Part shown: in pieces, positions 51,869 to 61,987 of the stretch | Numbering within the stretch: the stretch's first letter is position 1 | Layout: each line of letters starts with the position of its first letter | NCBI RefSeq assembly: GCF_000332815.1 | Contig: NZ_AOFD01000015.1 | Coordinates: forward strand, 1-64,000 | Direction of reading: 5' to 3' | DNA: 64,000 nucleotides | Source: Arthrobacter nitrophenolicus | GTDB taxonomy: Bacteria; Actinomycetota; Actinomycetes; Actinomycetales; Micrococcaceae | Program-made: the position numbers and the translations under genes | Notes under the pieces: model-generated | Told to the model about the DNA's origin: nothing | Databases searched by the model: none | The model's input: the letters and a program-made list of their open reading frames with translations, nothing else

Positions 51869-53881
51869 ATGACGAACCCCCTCCTGACTCCCAGCCCCCT
51901 CCCCTACGGACTCCCTCCGTTCACATCGATCGAGGATTCGCACTACGCCGAAGCCATCCACGCCGGACTGGCCGAGCACATGGCCGAGATCCAGGCAATC
52001 GTGGATAACCCTGAGCCTGCCGATTTCGAGAACACCGTGGTGGCGATGGAACGGTCCGGGCGGTTGCTGGAGCGCGCCGCGGCGCCGTTCTTCACCCTGG
52101 TGTCAGCCGACGCATCAGAGCGGATCCGGCAGCTGGAAACCGAATTTTCGCCCCGGTTTTCCGCGCACCAGGACGAGGTGTTCCTGAATCGCGCGCTGTT
52201 CGACAGATTTGCGGCCGTTGACGCGTCGGGCCGCGATCCCGAGTCTGTGCGCCTCCTCGAGGAGTACCTGAAGGAGTTCCGCCAGTCAGGCATCCAGCTG
52301 GACGGTCCCGGGCAGGAGCGGCTCCGGGCCATCAACGCCGAGTTGGCCCGGCTCGGCACGGAGTTCGGCCAGCGGGTCAAGGAAGGCATGAAGTCAGCTG
52401 CCCTCCTGCTGGACAGTCCCGATGAGCTTGCGGGCCTGCCGGCCGATGATGTGGCCAGTGCTGCGGAGGCGGCCCGCGAAGCGGGGCACGATGGCAAGTA
52501 CCTGCTCACCCTCGTCCAGCCGGGAAACCAGCCTGCCCTTGCCTCGCTGGCTGACCGGAACGTTCGGCGCCGGCTGTTCGAGGCGTCGGTGGCGCGCGGC
52601 AGCAGTGGCGGCGAACTGGACGTCCTGGACCTGGCACGCCGGATGGCCGGCCTGCGGGCCGAGAAGGCGTCCCTCCTGGGATACGCCAACTACGCCGAAC
52701 TGGTGGTGGACCGGCAGACCGCTCCGGACTTCGGGGCCGTCCAGTCCATGCTTGGCCGGCTGGCACCGGCCGCCGTCCGGAACGCCGATGCGGAGGCCAA
52801 GGCACTGGCCGCCGTCGCGGGCCATCCGCTGGAAGCCTGGGACTGGGCCTACTATTCCGCGAAGGTCCGGAAGGAAAGGTACGACGTCGACGAACAGGCG
52901 CTCCGGCCGTATTTCGAGCTTGACACCGTGCTGGCCGATGGCGTGTTCCATGCCGCCACCGCCTTGTACGGCATCACCTTCCACGAACGGACGGACCTTG
53001 CCGGCTACCACCCCGACGTCCGGATCTGGGAGGTCCGCAACGAGGACGGCAGCGGCCTGGGACTGTTCCTGGGCGACTACTACAGCCGGGAGTCCAAGCG
53101 CGGCGGGGCGTGGATGAATTCCCTCGTGGACCAGTCAGCGCTGCTGGGAACCCGCCCCGTGGTGATCAACAACCTGAACATCTCCAAGCCGCCGGCGGGC
53201 GAAGCCACGCTGCTGACCCTGGACGAGCTCCGCACGGCGTTCCACGAATTCGGCCACGCCCTGCACGGGCTCCTGTCCAGCGTCACGTATCCCCGGTTCT
53301 CGGGGACGTCCGTGCCCCGTGACTTCGTGGAGTATCCCTCGCAGGCCAACGAGATGTGGATCATGTGGCCGGAAGTACTGTCCAACTACGCCCGGCACCA
53401 TGTCACGGGGGAGCCGCTGCCGCAGGACATCGTGGACCGCCTCGAAGAATCCCGGCTCTGGGGCGAAGGCTTTGCCACCACCGAATACCTTGCTGCGGCC
53501 CTGCTGGACCTCGCCTGGCACACACTGGAGCCGGGTGACGTCCCGGACCACGCGCTCGAGTTCGAGGCGAAGGCCCTCGCAGCGGCGGGGATCGCCCACC
53601 CGCTGATTCCGCCGCGGTACCGGACGGGCTACTTCCAGCACATCTTTGCCGGGGCAGGGTACGCCGCCGGCTACTACTCCTACATCTGGAGTGAAGTGCT
53701 GGACGCTGAAACCGTGGACTGGTTCTCCGGAAACGGCGGCCTCACCCGGGCCAACGGTGAACGCTTCCGCCGGGAGCTCCTCTCGCGCGGAAACAGCCGC
53801 GACCCCCTGGACTCCTTCCGGACCCTGCGCGGCCGCGAGGCAAGGCTCGAGCCCCTCCTGAAACGCCGCGGCCTGGAGTAA
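51869..53881 (+). CDS. M3-family metallopeptidase (peptidyl-dipeptidase Dcp-like)
   Basis: Zinc peptidase of 670 residues without a signal peptide. The catalytic motif FHEFGHALHGLLS gives HExxH with the first histidine near residue 459; the third ligand is in the downstream PSQANEMWIMWPEVLSNYAR, about 30 residues later. The long helical N-terminal half is typical of the Dcp/oligopeptidase A group, as are GARMNSL-type and RPVVINNLNISKPPAGEATL segments. It probably degrades short peptides in the cytoplasm. ATG at 51869, divergent from the CapA gene. No frame breaks are seen. Confidence 0.9.
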   Translation: MTNPLLTPSPLPYGLPPFTSIEDSHYAEAIHAGLAEHMAEIQAIVDNPEPADFENTVVAMERSGRLLERAAAPFFTLVSADASERIRQLETEFSPRFSAHQDEVFLNRALFDRFAAVDASGRDPESVRLLEEYLKEFRQSGIQLDGPGQERLRAINAELARLGTEFGQRVKEGMKSAALLLDSPDELAGLPADDVASAAEAAREAGHDGKYLLTLVQPGNQPALASLADRNVRRRLFEASVARGSSGGELDVLDLARRMAGLRAEKASLLGYANYAELVVDRQTAPDFGAVQSMLGRLAPAAVRNADAEAKALAAVAGHPLEAWDWAYYSAKVRKERYDVDEQALRPYFELDTVLADGVFHAATALYGITFHERTDLAGYHPDVRIWEVRNEDGSGLGLFLGDYYSRESKRGGAWMNSLVDQSALLGTRPVVINNLNISKPPAGEATLLTLDELRTAFHEFGHALHGLLSSVTYPRFSGTSVPRDFVEYPSQANEMWIMWPEVLSNYARHHVTGEPLPQDIVDRLEESRLWGEGFATTEYLAAALLDLAWHTLEPGDVPDHALEFEAKALAAAGIAHPLIPPRYRTGYFQHIFAGAGYAAGYYSYIWSEVLDAETVDWFSGNGGLTRANGERFRRELLSRGNSRDPLDSFRTLRGREARLEPLLKRRGLE

Positions 53882-53910
53882 GTGGTCACCTGTCCCCCGC
53901 TTAAAGAAGT

Positions 53911-53954
53911 ACGACGCCGGTCCCCCACCATAGAGGGTGAGGAACCGGCGTCGT
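53911..53954. terminator. Terminator between the M3 peptidase gene and pdxS
   Basis: ACGACGCCGGTCCC (53911 on) and GGAACCGGCGTCGT (53941-53954) form a 14-base stem, near perfect, around a 16-base loop. It separates converging genes, so it may work in both directions. A second GC-rich hairpin around 54,010-54,045 sits nearer the pdxS end. The rest of this gap (53,955-54,087) shows nothing else. Confidence 0.65.
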
Positions 53955-54087
53955 TACTACTGGGAGGCAGGGACTGGTCCGGCAGCACGCGTAAAAGGGG
54001 CCCCGCGTCCCCGCTCGCCGCGAAGCGGCCTTAGCGGGACGTGGGGAATAGCGTGCAGAGGATCAGGGCCTGCCGTAAGGCAGAGGA

Positions 54088-55011
54088 CTACCAGCCGCGT
54101 TCAGCCAAACGGTGGGGCTGGGGGATCTCGTCGACGTTGATGCCCACCATGCTTCGCCCAGGCCGCGGGAGGCCTTGGCGATGACGTCCGGGTCGTCGAA
54201 GAAGGTGGTGGCCTTCACGACGGCGGCGGCGCGCTGGGCGGGGTTGCCGGACTTGAAGATGCCGGATCCGACGAATACGCCGTCGGCGCCGAGCTGCATC
54301 ATCATGGCGGCGTCAGCGGGGTGGCAATGCCGCCGGCGGTGAACAGGACCACGGGAAGCTTGCCGGTGGAGGCGACTTCCTTGACCAGTTCGTAGGGTGC
54401 CTGCAGTTCCTTGGCCGCGACGTAGAGCTCGTCCTCGGGCAGGGCGGCGAGCTTGAGCAGCTCGGCGCGGATCTGGCGCATGTGGGTGGTGGCGTTGGAG
54501 ACGTCGCCGGTGCCGGCTTCGCCCTTGGAGCGGATCATCGCCGCGCCCTCGTTGATGCGGCGCAGCGCCTCACCGAGGTTGGTGGCACCGCAGACGAAGG
54601 GAACGGTGAAGTTCCACTTGTCGATGTGGTTGGTGTAGTCGGCCGGGGTGAGGACCTCGGACTCGTCGATGTAGTCGACGCCGAGGGACTGCAGGACCTG
54701 GGCTTCGACGAAGTGGCCGATCCGGGCCTTGGCCATGACCGGGATGGACACGGCGTCGATGATCTGGTCGATCATGTCGGGATCGGACATGCGGGACACG
54801 CCGCCCTGGGCGCGGATGTCGGCCGGGACGCGTTCAAGCGCCATGACAGCAACGGCACCGGCGTCTTCGGCGATGCGGGCCTGTTCGACGTTGACGACGT
54901 CCATGATGACGCCGCCCTTGAGCATCTCGCCATGCCGCGCTTCACGCGGCTGCTGCCCGTGACGCTGTTCGCGGAGGAACTGGCCTCGCTGCTTACATCA
55001 GGTGTAGACAC
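54088..55011 (-). CDS. pdxS: Pyridoxal 5'-phosphate synthase subunit PdxS (three apparent frameshifts)
   Basis: Builds PLP from ribose 5-phosphate, glyceraldehyde 3-phosphate and ammonia from PdxT. Conserved parts are [48 protein letters not shown] [31 protein letters not shown] and [20 protein letters not shown], with [11 protein letters not shown] near the end. Three single-base losses, at about 54,929, 54,317 and 54,151, break the frame. Corrected, it ends [12 protein letters not shown] at 54088 with 308 residues. The GTG start at 55011 has AGGGG five bases upstream. No PdxR regulator gene is adjacent. Confidence 0.9.
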
Positions 55012-55153
55012 AAAAACCCCTATGGGTAGATAGATGACCTTCGCCGGGCGTGCAGGCGGCAAGTGCCGGACTGTGCACACACGGATAGTGCCGGATCCAT
55101 TGACCGGGCAGTCCTAATACTAGTCCCACCGGGGCCGGGCGGCTTAATTGTAC

Positions 55154-55777
55154 TTAATCAGCAGGCGACGGCTCCGCCTGTGCCTGCCGGCGGACGGACA
55201 GCACGCGCTGCACAACGGTGATGAAGCTGGCCAGGGCGAGCAGCACGAGGGTGGCCAGGAGCACCACCGGGGGCAGGCCCAGGCCGGTCAGGCCGGTGAC
55301 CACCAGCACGGAAACCAGGCGTTCGGCACGCTCGGCGATTCCCACGTTCGCGGTGAACCCCAGGGACTCCGCTTTGGCCCTGGCATAGGACACCACCATG
55401 CCCAGCACCAGGCAAAGCATCGCAGCAACTGCTATGGGGGTATCCGCCCCGCCGGTGAAGAACCAGATGGCCAGGCCGGCAAAAAGCGCGCCGTCGGCGA
55501 TGCGGTCCAGGGTGGAGTCGAGGAAGTTTCCCCACCGGCTTTTCACATCCTGCATCCTGGCCATGATGCCGTCCAGGACGTCGGAGAAGATGAAGGCCGT
55601 GATGAAGAGCGTTCCCCAGAACAGCTGCCCCAGCGGAAAGAACACCAAGGCGCCAACCACGACGCCGGCGGTTCCGATGACGGTGACGGCGTCAGGCGAG
55701 ACGCCCATCCGGAGGAGCCAGCGGGCCAGGGGGGTGAAGAGCGCGGTAAAGAATCCGCGCGCGTGCCTATTCAGCAT
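55154..55777 (-). CDS. pgsA: CDP-alcohol phosphatidyltransferase, probably phosphatidylinositol phosphate synthase
   Basis: Integral membrane enzyme joining CDP-diacylglycerol to an alcohol. The signature DVLDGIMARMQDVKSRWGNF followed by LDSTLDRIAD matches D-x2-DG-x2-AR-x8-G-x3-D-x3-D. Several hydrophobic helices, for example AVTVIGTAGVVVGALVFF and LVSVLVVTGLTGLGLPPVV, surround it. The position between a HIT gene and the pdx genes is the same as that of mycobacterial PgsA1 (phosphatidylinositol phosphate synthase), which supports that substrate. 207 residues. It overlaps the HIT gene by 11 bases. Confidence 0.88.
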   Translation of the reverse strand: MLNRHARGFFTALFTPLARWLLRMGVSPDAVTVIGTAGVVVGALVFFPLGQLFWGTLFITAFIFSDVLDGIMARMQDVKSRWGNFLDSTLDRIADGALFAGLAIWFFTGGADTPIAVAAMLCLVLGMVVSYARAKAESLGFTANVGIAERAERLVSVLVVTGLTGLGLPPVVLLATLVLLALASFITVVQRVLSVRRQAQAEPSPAD

Positions 55778-56354
55778 CCGTCTCCCCGGGCCAGGCGTCG
55801 GCCACCTGCTGGCGGACCTCGTCGAGGGTCTGCGTGATGGCCTTGGTCTGGGCGATGATCGGGAAGAAGTTCCCGTCCCCGCCCCAGCGTGGAACCACGT
55901 GCTGGTGCAGGTGGGCGGCGATGCCTGCGCCGCCCACCACGCCCTGGTTCATGCCCAGGTTGAACCCGCCGGGGTTCGCCACCTTCCGCAGCACCCGCAT
56001 GGCGGTCTGCGTCAGGTCGGCAAACTCAGCGGTTTCCTCCAGCGTCAGGTCTGTGTAATCCGGAATGTGGCGGTAGGGGCACACCAGCAGGTGCCCGGGA
56101 TTGTAGGGGAAAAGGTTCAAGACCACGTAGCAGGTCCTGCCGCGGTGGACGATGAGGGCGTCCTCGTCGGTGCGTCCCGGCCCCAGGCAGAACGGGCAGT
56201 CGTTTTCGTTCTTGAACTGGTGCTGGCCGCCCTTGATGTAGGCCATGCGGTGCGGAGTCCACAGGCGCTGGAAGGCGTCCGGGACACCGGCGAGGTCAAA
56301 GTCGTCGGTAACGCCGGCATCCCCTGGATACCCTGCGCCTGTGTTCTCCTGCAC
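55767..56354 (-). CDS. HIT-domain protein, AP4A phosphorylase-like
   Basis: A 195-residue histidine-triad protein. CPFCLGPGRTDEDALIVHRG near the start contains two cysteines, LVCPYRHIPDYTDLTLEETA follows, and the triad HLHQHVVPRW is at about residues 147-156. The layout fits the mycobacterial Rv2613c protein, an AP4A phosphorylase, and the same neighbours (pgsA, thrS) occur there. It probably turns over dinucleoside polyphosphates, including those made by aminoacyl-tRNA synthetases, and it stands next to thrS. It follows thrS by 18 bases. Confidence 0.88.
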   Translation of the reverse strand: MQENTGAGYPGDAGVTDDFDLAGVPDAFQRLWTPHRMAYIKGGQHQFKNENDCPFCLGPGRTDEDALIVHRGRTCYVVLNLFPYNPGHLLVCPYRHIPDYTDLTLEETAEFADLTQTAMRVLRKVANPGGFNLGMNQGVVGGAGIAAHLHQHVVPRWGGDGNFFPIIAQTKAITQTLDEVRQQVADAWPGETDAE

Positions 56355-56372
56355 GCTGCTGGTTCCGTTCCG

Positions 56373-58382
56373 CTAGCTGGTCCGGTTACGGACGGCTTCC
56401 GTGATCCGCTTGACCGCCTCGGCCACCGGCACGCCGTTGTCCTGGCTTCCGTCGCGGAAGCGGAAGGACACGGCACCTGCCTCGGCGTCGTCCCCGCCGG
56501 CGATCAGCACGAACGGGATCTTGTCCTTGCTGGCGGTGCGGATCTTCTTCGGGAAGCGGTCCGACGACGTGTCCACCTCGGCGCGGATGCCCGCCGCCTT
56601 AAGCTGGTCGACGACGTCGAACATGTACTCGTTGAAGGCTTCCGCAACCGGAATGCCGACCACCTGGACGGGCGCAAGCCAGGCGGGGAAGGCGCCGGCG
56701 TAGTGTTCGGTGAGCACGCCCATGAACCGCTCCACGGAGCCGAAGAGGGCGCGGTGGATCATCACGGGCCGCTGCCGGCTGCCGTCCGCTGCCTGGAACT
56801 CCAGTTCGAAGCGTTCGGGCAGGTTAAAGTCCAGCTGGATGGTGGACATCTGCCAGGTGCGGCCCAGGGCATCCTTCGCCTGCACGGAAATCTTGGGACC
56901 GTAGAAGGCTGCTCCGCCCGGATCCGGAACGAGTTCCAGCCCCGACTCCTGCGCAACCTCGGCGAGGGTCCTGGTGGCTTCCTCCCAGGCGGCGTCTTCA
57001 CCGACGTACTTTTCCGGGTCCTTGGTGGAGAGCTCCAGGTAGAAGTCGTTCAGGCCGTAGTCCTTGAGCAGGTCCAGGACGAACGTCAGGGTCTTGGTGA
57101 GCTCGTCCTTCATCTGCTCGCGGGTGCAGTAGATGTGGGCGTCGTCCTGTGTCATGCCCCGGACCCGGGTGAGACCGTGGACCACGCCGGACTTCTCGTA
57201 ACGGTAGACGGAGCCGAATTCGAACAAGCGCAGGGGCAGTTCCCGGTAGGAGCGGCCGCGGGACCTGAAGATCAGGTTGTGCATGGGGCAGTTCATCGGC
57301 TTCAGGTAGTAGTCCTGGGCCGGCTTGCGCACCGTGCCGTCCTCGTTCAGTTCGGCGTCCACCTGCATGGCCGGGAACATGCCGTCCTTGTACCAGTCGA
57401 GGTGGCCGGAAACCTCATAGAGGTGGCCTTTGGTGATGTGCGGCGTGTAGACGAACTCGTAGCCTGCCTCGACGTGGCGCTGGCGTGAGTAGTCCTCCAT
57501 TTCCTTGCGGATGATGCCGCCCTTGGGGTGGAAGACAGGCAGACCGGAGCCCAGTTCGTCCGGGAAGGAGAAGAGGTCCAGTTCCGAGCCGAGCTTGCGG
57601 TGGTCACGGCGTTCCGCCTCGGCGAGCCGCTCCTGGTACGCCTTGAGCGCGTCCTTGGTGGGCCAGGCGGTGCCGTAGATGCGCTGCAGCTGCTGGTTCT
57701 TCTGGTTGCCCAGCCAGTAGGCGGAAGACGACCGCGTCAGGGCAAAGGCGTTGGAGATGAGCTTGGTGTTGGGCAGGTGCGGCCCGCGGCAGAGGTCGCA
57801 CCAGACGGTGGTGCCGTCCTTGCGCTCCACGTTGTCGTAGATGGTGATGTCACCGGCGCCCACCTCGACGTTCACGCCTTCACCTGCCTCGGCGGCGTCG
57901 TTCTTCTTGCCCAGCAGCTCAAGCTTGTAGGGCTCGTTCTTCATGGCCTCGCGGGCATCGTCCTCGCTGACCACGCGGCGGACGAACTTCTGGTTCTGGT
58001 TGATGATTTTCTGCATCATCTTCTCGAGGGTCTTGAGGTCCTCGGGGGTGAACGGCTCTGCGACATCGAAGTCGAAGTAGAAGCCGTCGGTGATGTAGGG
58101 GCCGATTCCCAGCTTGGCGTCCGGCCGCAGCTGCTGCACTGCCTGCGCCATGACGTGGGCGGTGGAGTGGCGGAGCACGTTCAGCCCGTCGGGGGAATCA
58201 ATGGTGACGCCTTCGACGTCGGCGCCCTCGGGAAGTTCCTGGTCCAGGTCCTTCAGTTCGCCGTTGACGCGGGCCACAACTACATCGCGGCGCTCAAAGA
58301 AGAGTTCCGCACCGGTTGTCCCGGTAGTCACCTTGGTCTCTTCGCCATCGACGACGAGGGTGATCTGCTGGGCATCTGACAC
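56373..58382 (-). CDS. thrS: Threonyl-tRNA synthetase
   Basis: Charges tRNA-Thr. The order is an N-terminal TGS domain ([20 protein letters not shown]), an editing domain with [20 protein letters not shown] and a zinc/His-Cys motif ending CDLCRGPH, the class II core with [20 protein letters not shown] (catalytic zinc cysteine), [18 protein letters not shown] and [20 protein letters not shown] (motif 3), and the anticodon domain. 669 residues. The GTG start at 58382 has AGGAG seven bases upstream. The 116 bases between it and dnaE2 contain TTGACG but no convincing -10 box. Confidence 0.95.
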   Translation of the reverse strand: MSDAQQITLVVDGEETKVTTGTTGAELFFERRDVVVARVNGELKDLDQELPEGADVEGVTIDSPDGLNVLRHSTAHVMAQAVQQLRPDAKLGIGPYITDGFYFDFDVAEPFTPEDLKTLEKMMQKIINQNQKFVRRVVSEDDAREAMKNEPYKLELLGKKNDAAEAGEGVNVEVGAGDITIYDNVERKDGTTVWCDLCRGPHLPNTKLISNAFALTRSSSAYWLGNQKNQQLQRIYGTAWPTKDALKAYQERLAEAERRDHRKLGSELDLFSFPDELGSGLPVFHPKGGIIRKEMEDYSRQRHVEAGYEFVYTPHITKGHLYEVSGHLDWYKDGMFPAMQVDAELNEDGTVRKPAQDYYLKPMNCPMHNLIFRSRGRSYRELPLRLFEFGSVYRYEKSGVVHGLTRVRGMTQDDAHIYCTREQMKDELTKTLTFVLDLLKDYGLNDFYLELSTKDPEKYVGEDAAWEEATRTLAEVAQESGLELVPDPGGAAFYGPKISVQAKDALGRTWQMSTIQLDFNLPERFELEFQAADGSRQRPVMIHRALFGSVERFMGVLTEHYAGAFPAWLAPVQVVGIPVAEAFNEYMFDVVDQLKAAGIRAEVDTSSDRFPKKIRTASKDKIPFVLIAGGDDAEAGAVSFRFRDGSQDNGVPVAEAVKRITEAVRNRTS

Positions 58383-58498
58383 GGGTGTCTCCTATTCAAA
58401 GTTCAGGCTTCATAGCTTGTGGCGTACGGGGACCACAGCCAGCCATCGTCAATGCTATCTGTTCGGTGATAGGCCGACCAACGCGGCGCACGGCAGGG

Positions 58499-61400
58499 TC
58501 AGCCGTTGAATCCGGTAATGGCAAGGCTTCTGCTGATCCCGTCCAGCGGATGGGGCACGTCCTGCTCCCGGGCTGCCGGATCCGGGAACGGCAGGGTTTC
58601 GGTCCGGCTGAGGTCCCAGGCCATGCTGGCACTCAGGCTGATTCCCCGGGGACCGGTCCGCCGGGTGGTGCCCCTAATGAGGAGCAGCCTGGTGCCGAAC
58701 AGGAGCATCCCGGCTTTTTCCTGGGCCTCGTGGAAGAAGACAGAGTCGACACAGCCCGTGCCGTCGTCGATGCTGATGAACACCACCCGCCTGCCGCCCC
58801 GCATGGGTGGGGTCTGGGTGGCCACCCGCACCCCGGCCACCAGGACCTCGGTGCCGTTCCGCAGTCCCAGCAGTTTGTCTGCGGTGGTGACGCCCAGCCT
58901 GTCCAGCAGGGGCCGGTGGCTGTCCATCAGGTGGGTGCTGACGTCCACTGCCATCAGGTCAAGCTCTGCCCGGACGTTTTCCACCAGGGTTGGGGCCGGC
59001 AGTTCCGGGGTGATATTCCGCAGTTCAACATCCCCCAGGGGAAGTGATAGCTGTCCCTCCAGGACCTCGACGCCTTTCCTGCTGCCGCCGGACGCCTGGA
59101 GCTTCTGCAGATGGTGCACCAGGTCGGCCCGGTTGGCTGTACCTCCCGCTTCCCGGTGCAGCGAATCGAAGGCCCCCAGCTGAGCGAGCCTTTTGATGTT
59201 TGGTTTGCTGATTTTCGACCTTGCGCGGAGGTCGGCCAGCGATTCGTAGGGCTGTCCGCCAATGATTCTCTTCAACTCTGTTGTGGAGAGCCCGTAGATA
59301 CCGTTAAGGCTCAGGCGGATGCCGAGTTTTCCGGCGTCAGGGCCGGACTGGATCCGTTCAACCCGATACTCGGCTTTGCTGAGGTTGATATCCAGCGGAA
59401 GGATCGGGATACCCAGCCTTCTCGCCTCGGCAACCAGCAGCCGTTTGGGGTACATGCCGGGATCGTGCTCCCACAGCCCGGCAAGGAATGCCTCGGGATG
59501 GTGGGTTTTCAGCCATGCTGACTGGTAGGTGGGCACAGCGAAGGCAGCACCGTGGGCTTTGCAGAAACCGAAACTGGCAAAGGACTTAAGGGTGTCCCAA
59601 ACCTTGTCCACGACGTCGGCTGAATACCCCTTCGCTTTTGCCTTCCTCCGGAAATACTCTTCAACGCCTGCTTCGCCCTCTTCGCTGCTCAGGGCCCTGC
59701 GGAACTCGTCCGCTTTGGCCAGGCCGCAACCGGTCATGACGTCGAACGTCCTCAGGATCTGCTCGTGGAACACGGTCACACCGTGGGTTTCCGCCAGCAC
59801 CGGTTTCAGGTCGGGGTGGGGGTAGACCTCCGGGGCAAACCCGTGCCGGTGTTCAAGGAAGGGCCGCACCATATCCGACTTCATGGGCCCGGGGCGGAAA
59901 AGTGAAATATCGATGATGAGGTCGTTGAACTCCCGTGGGGCCATCTTGCCGATCAGCTCGCGCTGGCCCGGTGATTCGATCTGGAAGCAGCCCAGGGTGT
60001 GGGTGCTTCGGATCAGTTCATAGGTGGGCTCGTCATCGAGCGGCACCGCATTGAGGTCGATATGGCCGTTGTCCGCAATATAGTCCGGCCCCGAACCATC
60101 CGACCCGGCCGAGTGCCGGCCGGCAGCAACAACCTCATCCTTTGACGGATGGATCCGGATGATTTCCCGGACCGCGAAGGCCATGGCGCTTTGCATCCGG
60201 ACCCCCAGGACATCGAGCTTAAGCATGCCCATGGGGTCCATGTCGTGCTTGTCGAACTGGCTCATGGGCAGCCCCAGCCCGCTCGGCTGGACCGGGGTGC
60301 GGTCCAGGAGGGTTGCGTCGCCGAGGATCACGCCACAGGGATGCATGGAGATATGGCGGGGCAGCCGGTCAAGGCGTTCGGTCAGGTCCACCAGCAGATC
60401 CAGCTGTTGGTTGCCGTCGGCGTCGCGCTGCTCAACCCTTCCGGCAAACTCCCGGAGTTCGGGTTTTTCCTGCAGCGCTTCACGGAACTTGCGGGCTGAG
60501 AAGCGCCACAGCTGCTTGGCGATCTCCCCCACTTCGCCGTCATCCATGCCAAGGGCCATGCCGGCGTCGCGTACCGCTCCCCTGGCCCGGTAGCCGTTCT
60601 GCATGCTCATCAGCGTGACGCGCTCGGAACCGAACCGCTCGAAAATCCGCCGGTAGACGTTGTGGCGCTCGGCACTTTCTACGTCGATGTCGATGTCCGG
60701 AAGGGTGGCCCGGTCCTGGGAGAGGAAGCGCTCGAAGATCAGGTCATGCTGGAGGGGGTTCACGTGGCTGACGTCGATGAGGTAATTCACAAGGCTGGAA
60801 GCGCCGGATCCGCGGGCCGCAGCCCGGACGCCCATGTCCTGGATCATCCTGGACACTTCGGCCACTGTCAGGAAGTAGGAGGAAAATCCGAGGTTCCGGA
60901 TGATGCCCAGTTCATGCTCCAGCCGGGAAACCATGGATTTTTCTGCAGCCCCGCTAATGCCTGGAAAGCGCCTGCCTATCCCTGCGTTGCAACGCTCCAC
61001 GAGTTCCTGGTGCGGTTCCTGGCTGATTCCCAGCACGGCGGCCTCCGGCACCACGGGCTGTTTCCACCCCATGTCTGAGGCAGGATCAATCCGGCACAGG
61101 TCCGCGAGCGCCTCGGTCTGCGTCATCAGCTGTTTCAGGTCAGCGGCACCGTATCCTGCCGCAGCGATGATTTCCTTGCCGAGCAGGAGCATCTGGTCAG
61201 CCGACTTCAGCCAGCCCTGGCCGGTGGGTTGGAGCAGCGGTTCGCTGGCGAGCTCCGGCAGCGATTTCAGGGTCCTGGCCGAATCCAGAACGTCAGCCGT
61301 GGGGGCGCCGTCCGCAGCGCAGTACCGGACAGCGTTGGTCAGGATCGCCGGCACGTGGTGTTCCTCGGCGAGCCGGAGCATGCGGACTGCGTGGGCAGTG

Positions 61401-61987
61401 CTCAATGGTGACCCCGGGGCGCTGAGCTGGGAGACGATCTCAGCCACCACAGTCCCGCCCGGCATGGCATCCAGCCATTGTTTGAAGAGGGTGCGCGGGC
61501 GGAGATAACGCCGGCCTCCCATCGCCCGGCCGACATCCGAATCCGGGCCGATCAGGACAGTCAGTACCGGCTTGAGGGTGTGCGGATCAAGTGTCCGGGA
61601 GGCAAGTTCTGCACGTGTCAAGGCCACGGGCACCGCTCCCCCGGCTTTTCCCGTTGTCCGGGCATGGGCGTCTGAGATCAGGCGGCACAAGGCACGGTAG
61701 CCCGCGCCGTTGTTGTGCCCGCGGGCAAGGACAACCACCCTGCCTGCCACCTGGGTGCGGTGGTCGCCGTCGTCGTCAAGGACCGCAAGGTCTACTCCCA
61801 CGATGGGATCAAGGCCTGCAGCCATACAGGCCTTGAGGTGCTTGATGGTTCCGTACAAGCCGTCCCGGTCGGTGCAGGCAAGGGCAGTGGCACCGTCCGC
61901 TGCGGCGGCCTGCGCCAGTTCATCCGGCCAGGAAACCCCATAGTGGGCGCTGAAGGCGGTGGAGACGTGAAGGTGCGTGAAGCTCAT
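58499..61987 (-). CDS. dnaE2: Error-prone DNA polymerase DnaE2
   Basis: C-family polymerase used in SOS mutagenesis. A 1162-residue protein with an N-terminal PHP domain (TCDRDGLYG-like ACTDRDGLYGTIKHLKACMA), then AAARGSGASSLVNYLIDVSH and TLPDIDIDVESAERHNVYRR, which carries the polymerase aspartates (about residue 430). HPCGVILGDATLLDRTPVQP, LLKLDVLGVRMQSAMA-like and SFGFCKAHGAAFAVPTYQSA follow, and a helix-hairpin-helix and OB region ends the protein. The start HLHVSTAFSAHYG lacks some PHP histidines typical of replicative DnaE1, as usual for DnaE2. ATG overlaps the DUF6504 gene (ATGA), so the pair is one operon behind a LexA box. Confidence 0.9.
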   Translation of the reverse strand: MSFTHLHVSTAFSAHYGVSWPDELAQAAAADGATALACTDRDGLYGTIKHLKACMAAGLDPIVGVDLAVLDDDGDHRTQVAGRVVVLARGHNNGAGYRALCRLISDAHARTTGKAGGAVPVALTRAELASRTLDPHTLKPVLTVLIGPDSDVGRAMGGRRYLRPRTLFKQWLDAMPGGTVVAEIVSQLSAPGSPLSTAHAVRMLRLAEEHHVPAILTNAVRYCAADGAPTADVLDSARTLKSLPELASEPLLQPTGQGWLKSADQMLLLGKEIIAAAGYGAADLKQLMTQTEALADLCRIDPASDMGWKQPVVPEAAVLGISQEPHQELVERCNAGIGRRFPGISGAAEKSMVSRLEHELGIIRNLGFSSYFLTVAEVSRMIQDMGVRAAARGSGASSLVNYLIDVSHVNPLQHDLIFERFLSQDRATLPDIDIDVESAERHNVYRRIFERFGSERVTLMSMQNGYRARGAVRDAGMALGMDDGEVGEIAKQLWRFSARKFREALQEKPELREFAGRVEQRDADGNQQLDLLVDLTERLDRLPRHISMHPCGVILGDATLLDRTPVQPSGLGLPMSQFDKHDMDPMGMLKLDVLGVRMQSAMAFAVREIIRIHPSKDEVVAAGRHSAGSDGSGPDYIADNGHIDLNAVPLDDEPTYELIRSTHTLGCFQIESPGQRELIGKMAPREFNDLIIDISLFRPGPMKSDMVRPFLEHRHGFAPEVYPHPDLKPVLAETHGVTVFHEQILRTFDVMTGCGLAKADEFRRALSSEEGEAGVEEYFRRKAKAKGYSADVVDKVWDTLKSFASFGFCKAHGAAFAVPTYQSAWLKTHHPEAFLAGLWEHDPGMYPKRLLVAEARRLGIPILPLDINLSKAEYRVERIQSGPDAGKLGIRLSLNGIYGLSTTELKRIIGGQPYESLADLRARSKISKPNIKRLAQLGAFDSLHREAGGTANRADLVHHLQKLQASGGSRKGVEVLEGQLSLPLGDVELRNITPELPAPTLVENVRAELDLMAVDVSTHLMDSHRPLLDRLGVTTADKLLGLRNGTEVLVAGVRVATQTPPMRGGRRVVFISIDDGTGCVDSVFFHEAQEKAGMLLFGTRLLLIRGTTRRTGPRGISLSASMAWDLSRTETLPFPDPAAREQDVPHPLDGISRSLAITGFNG

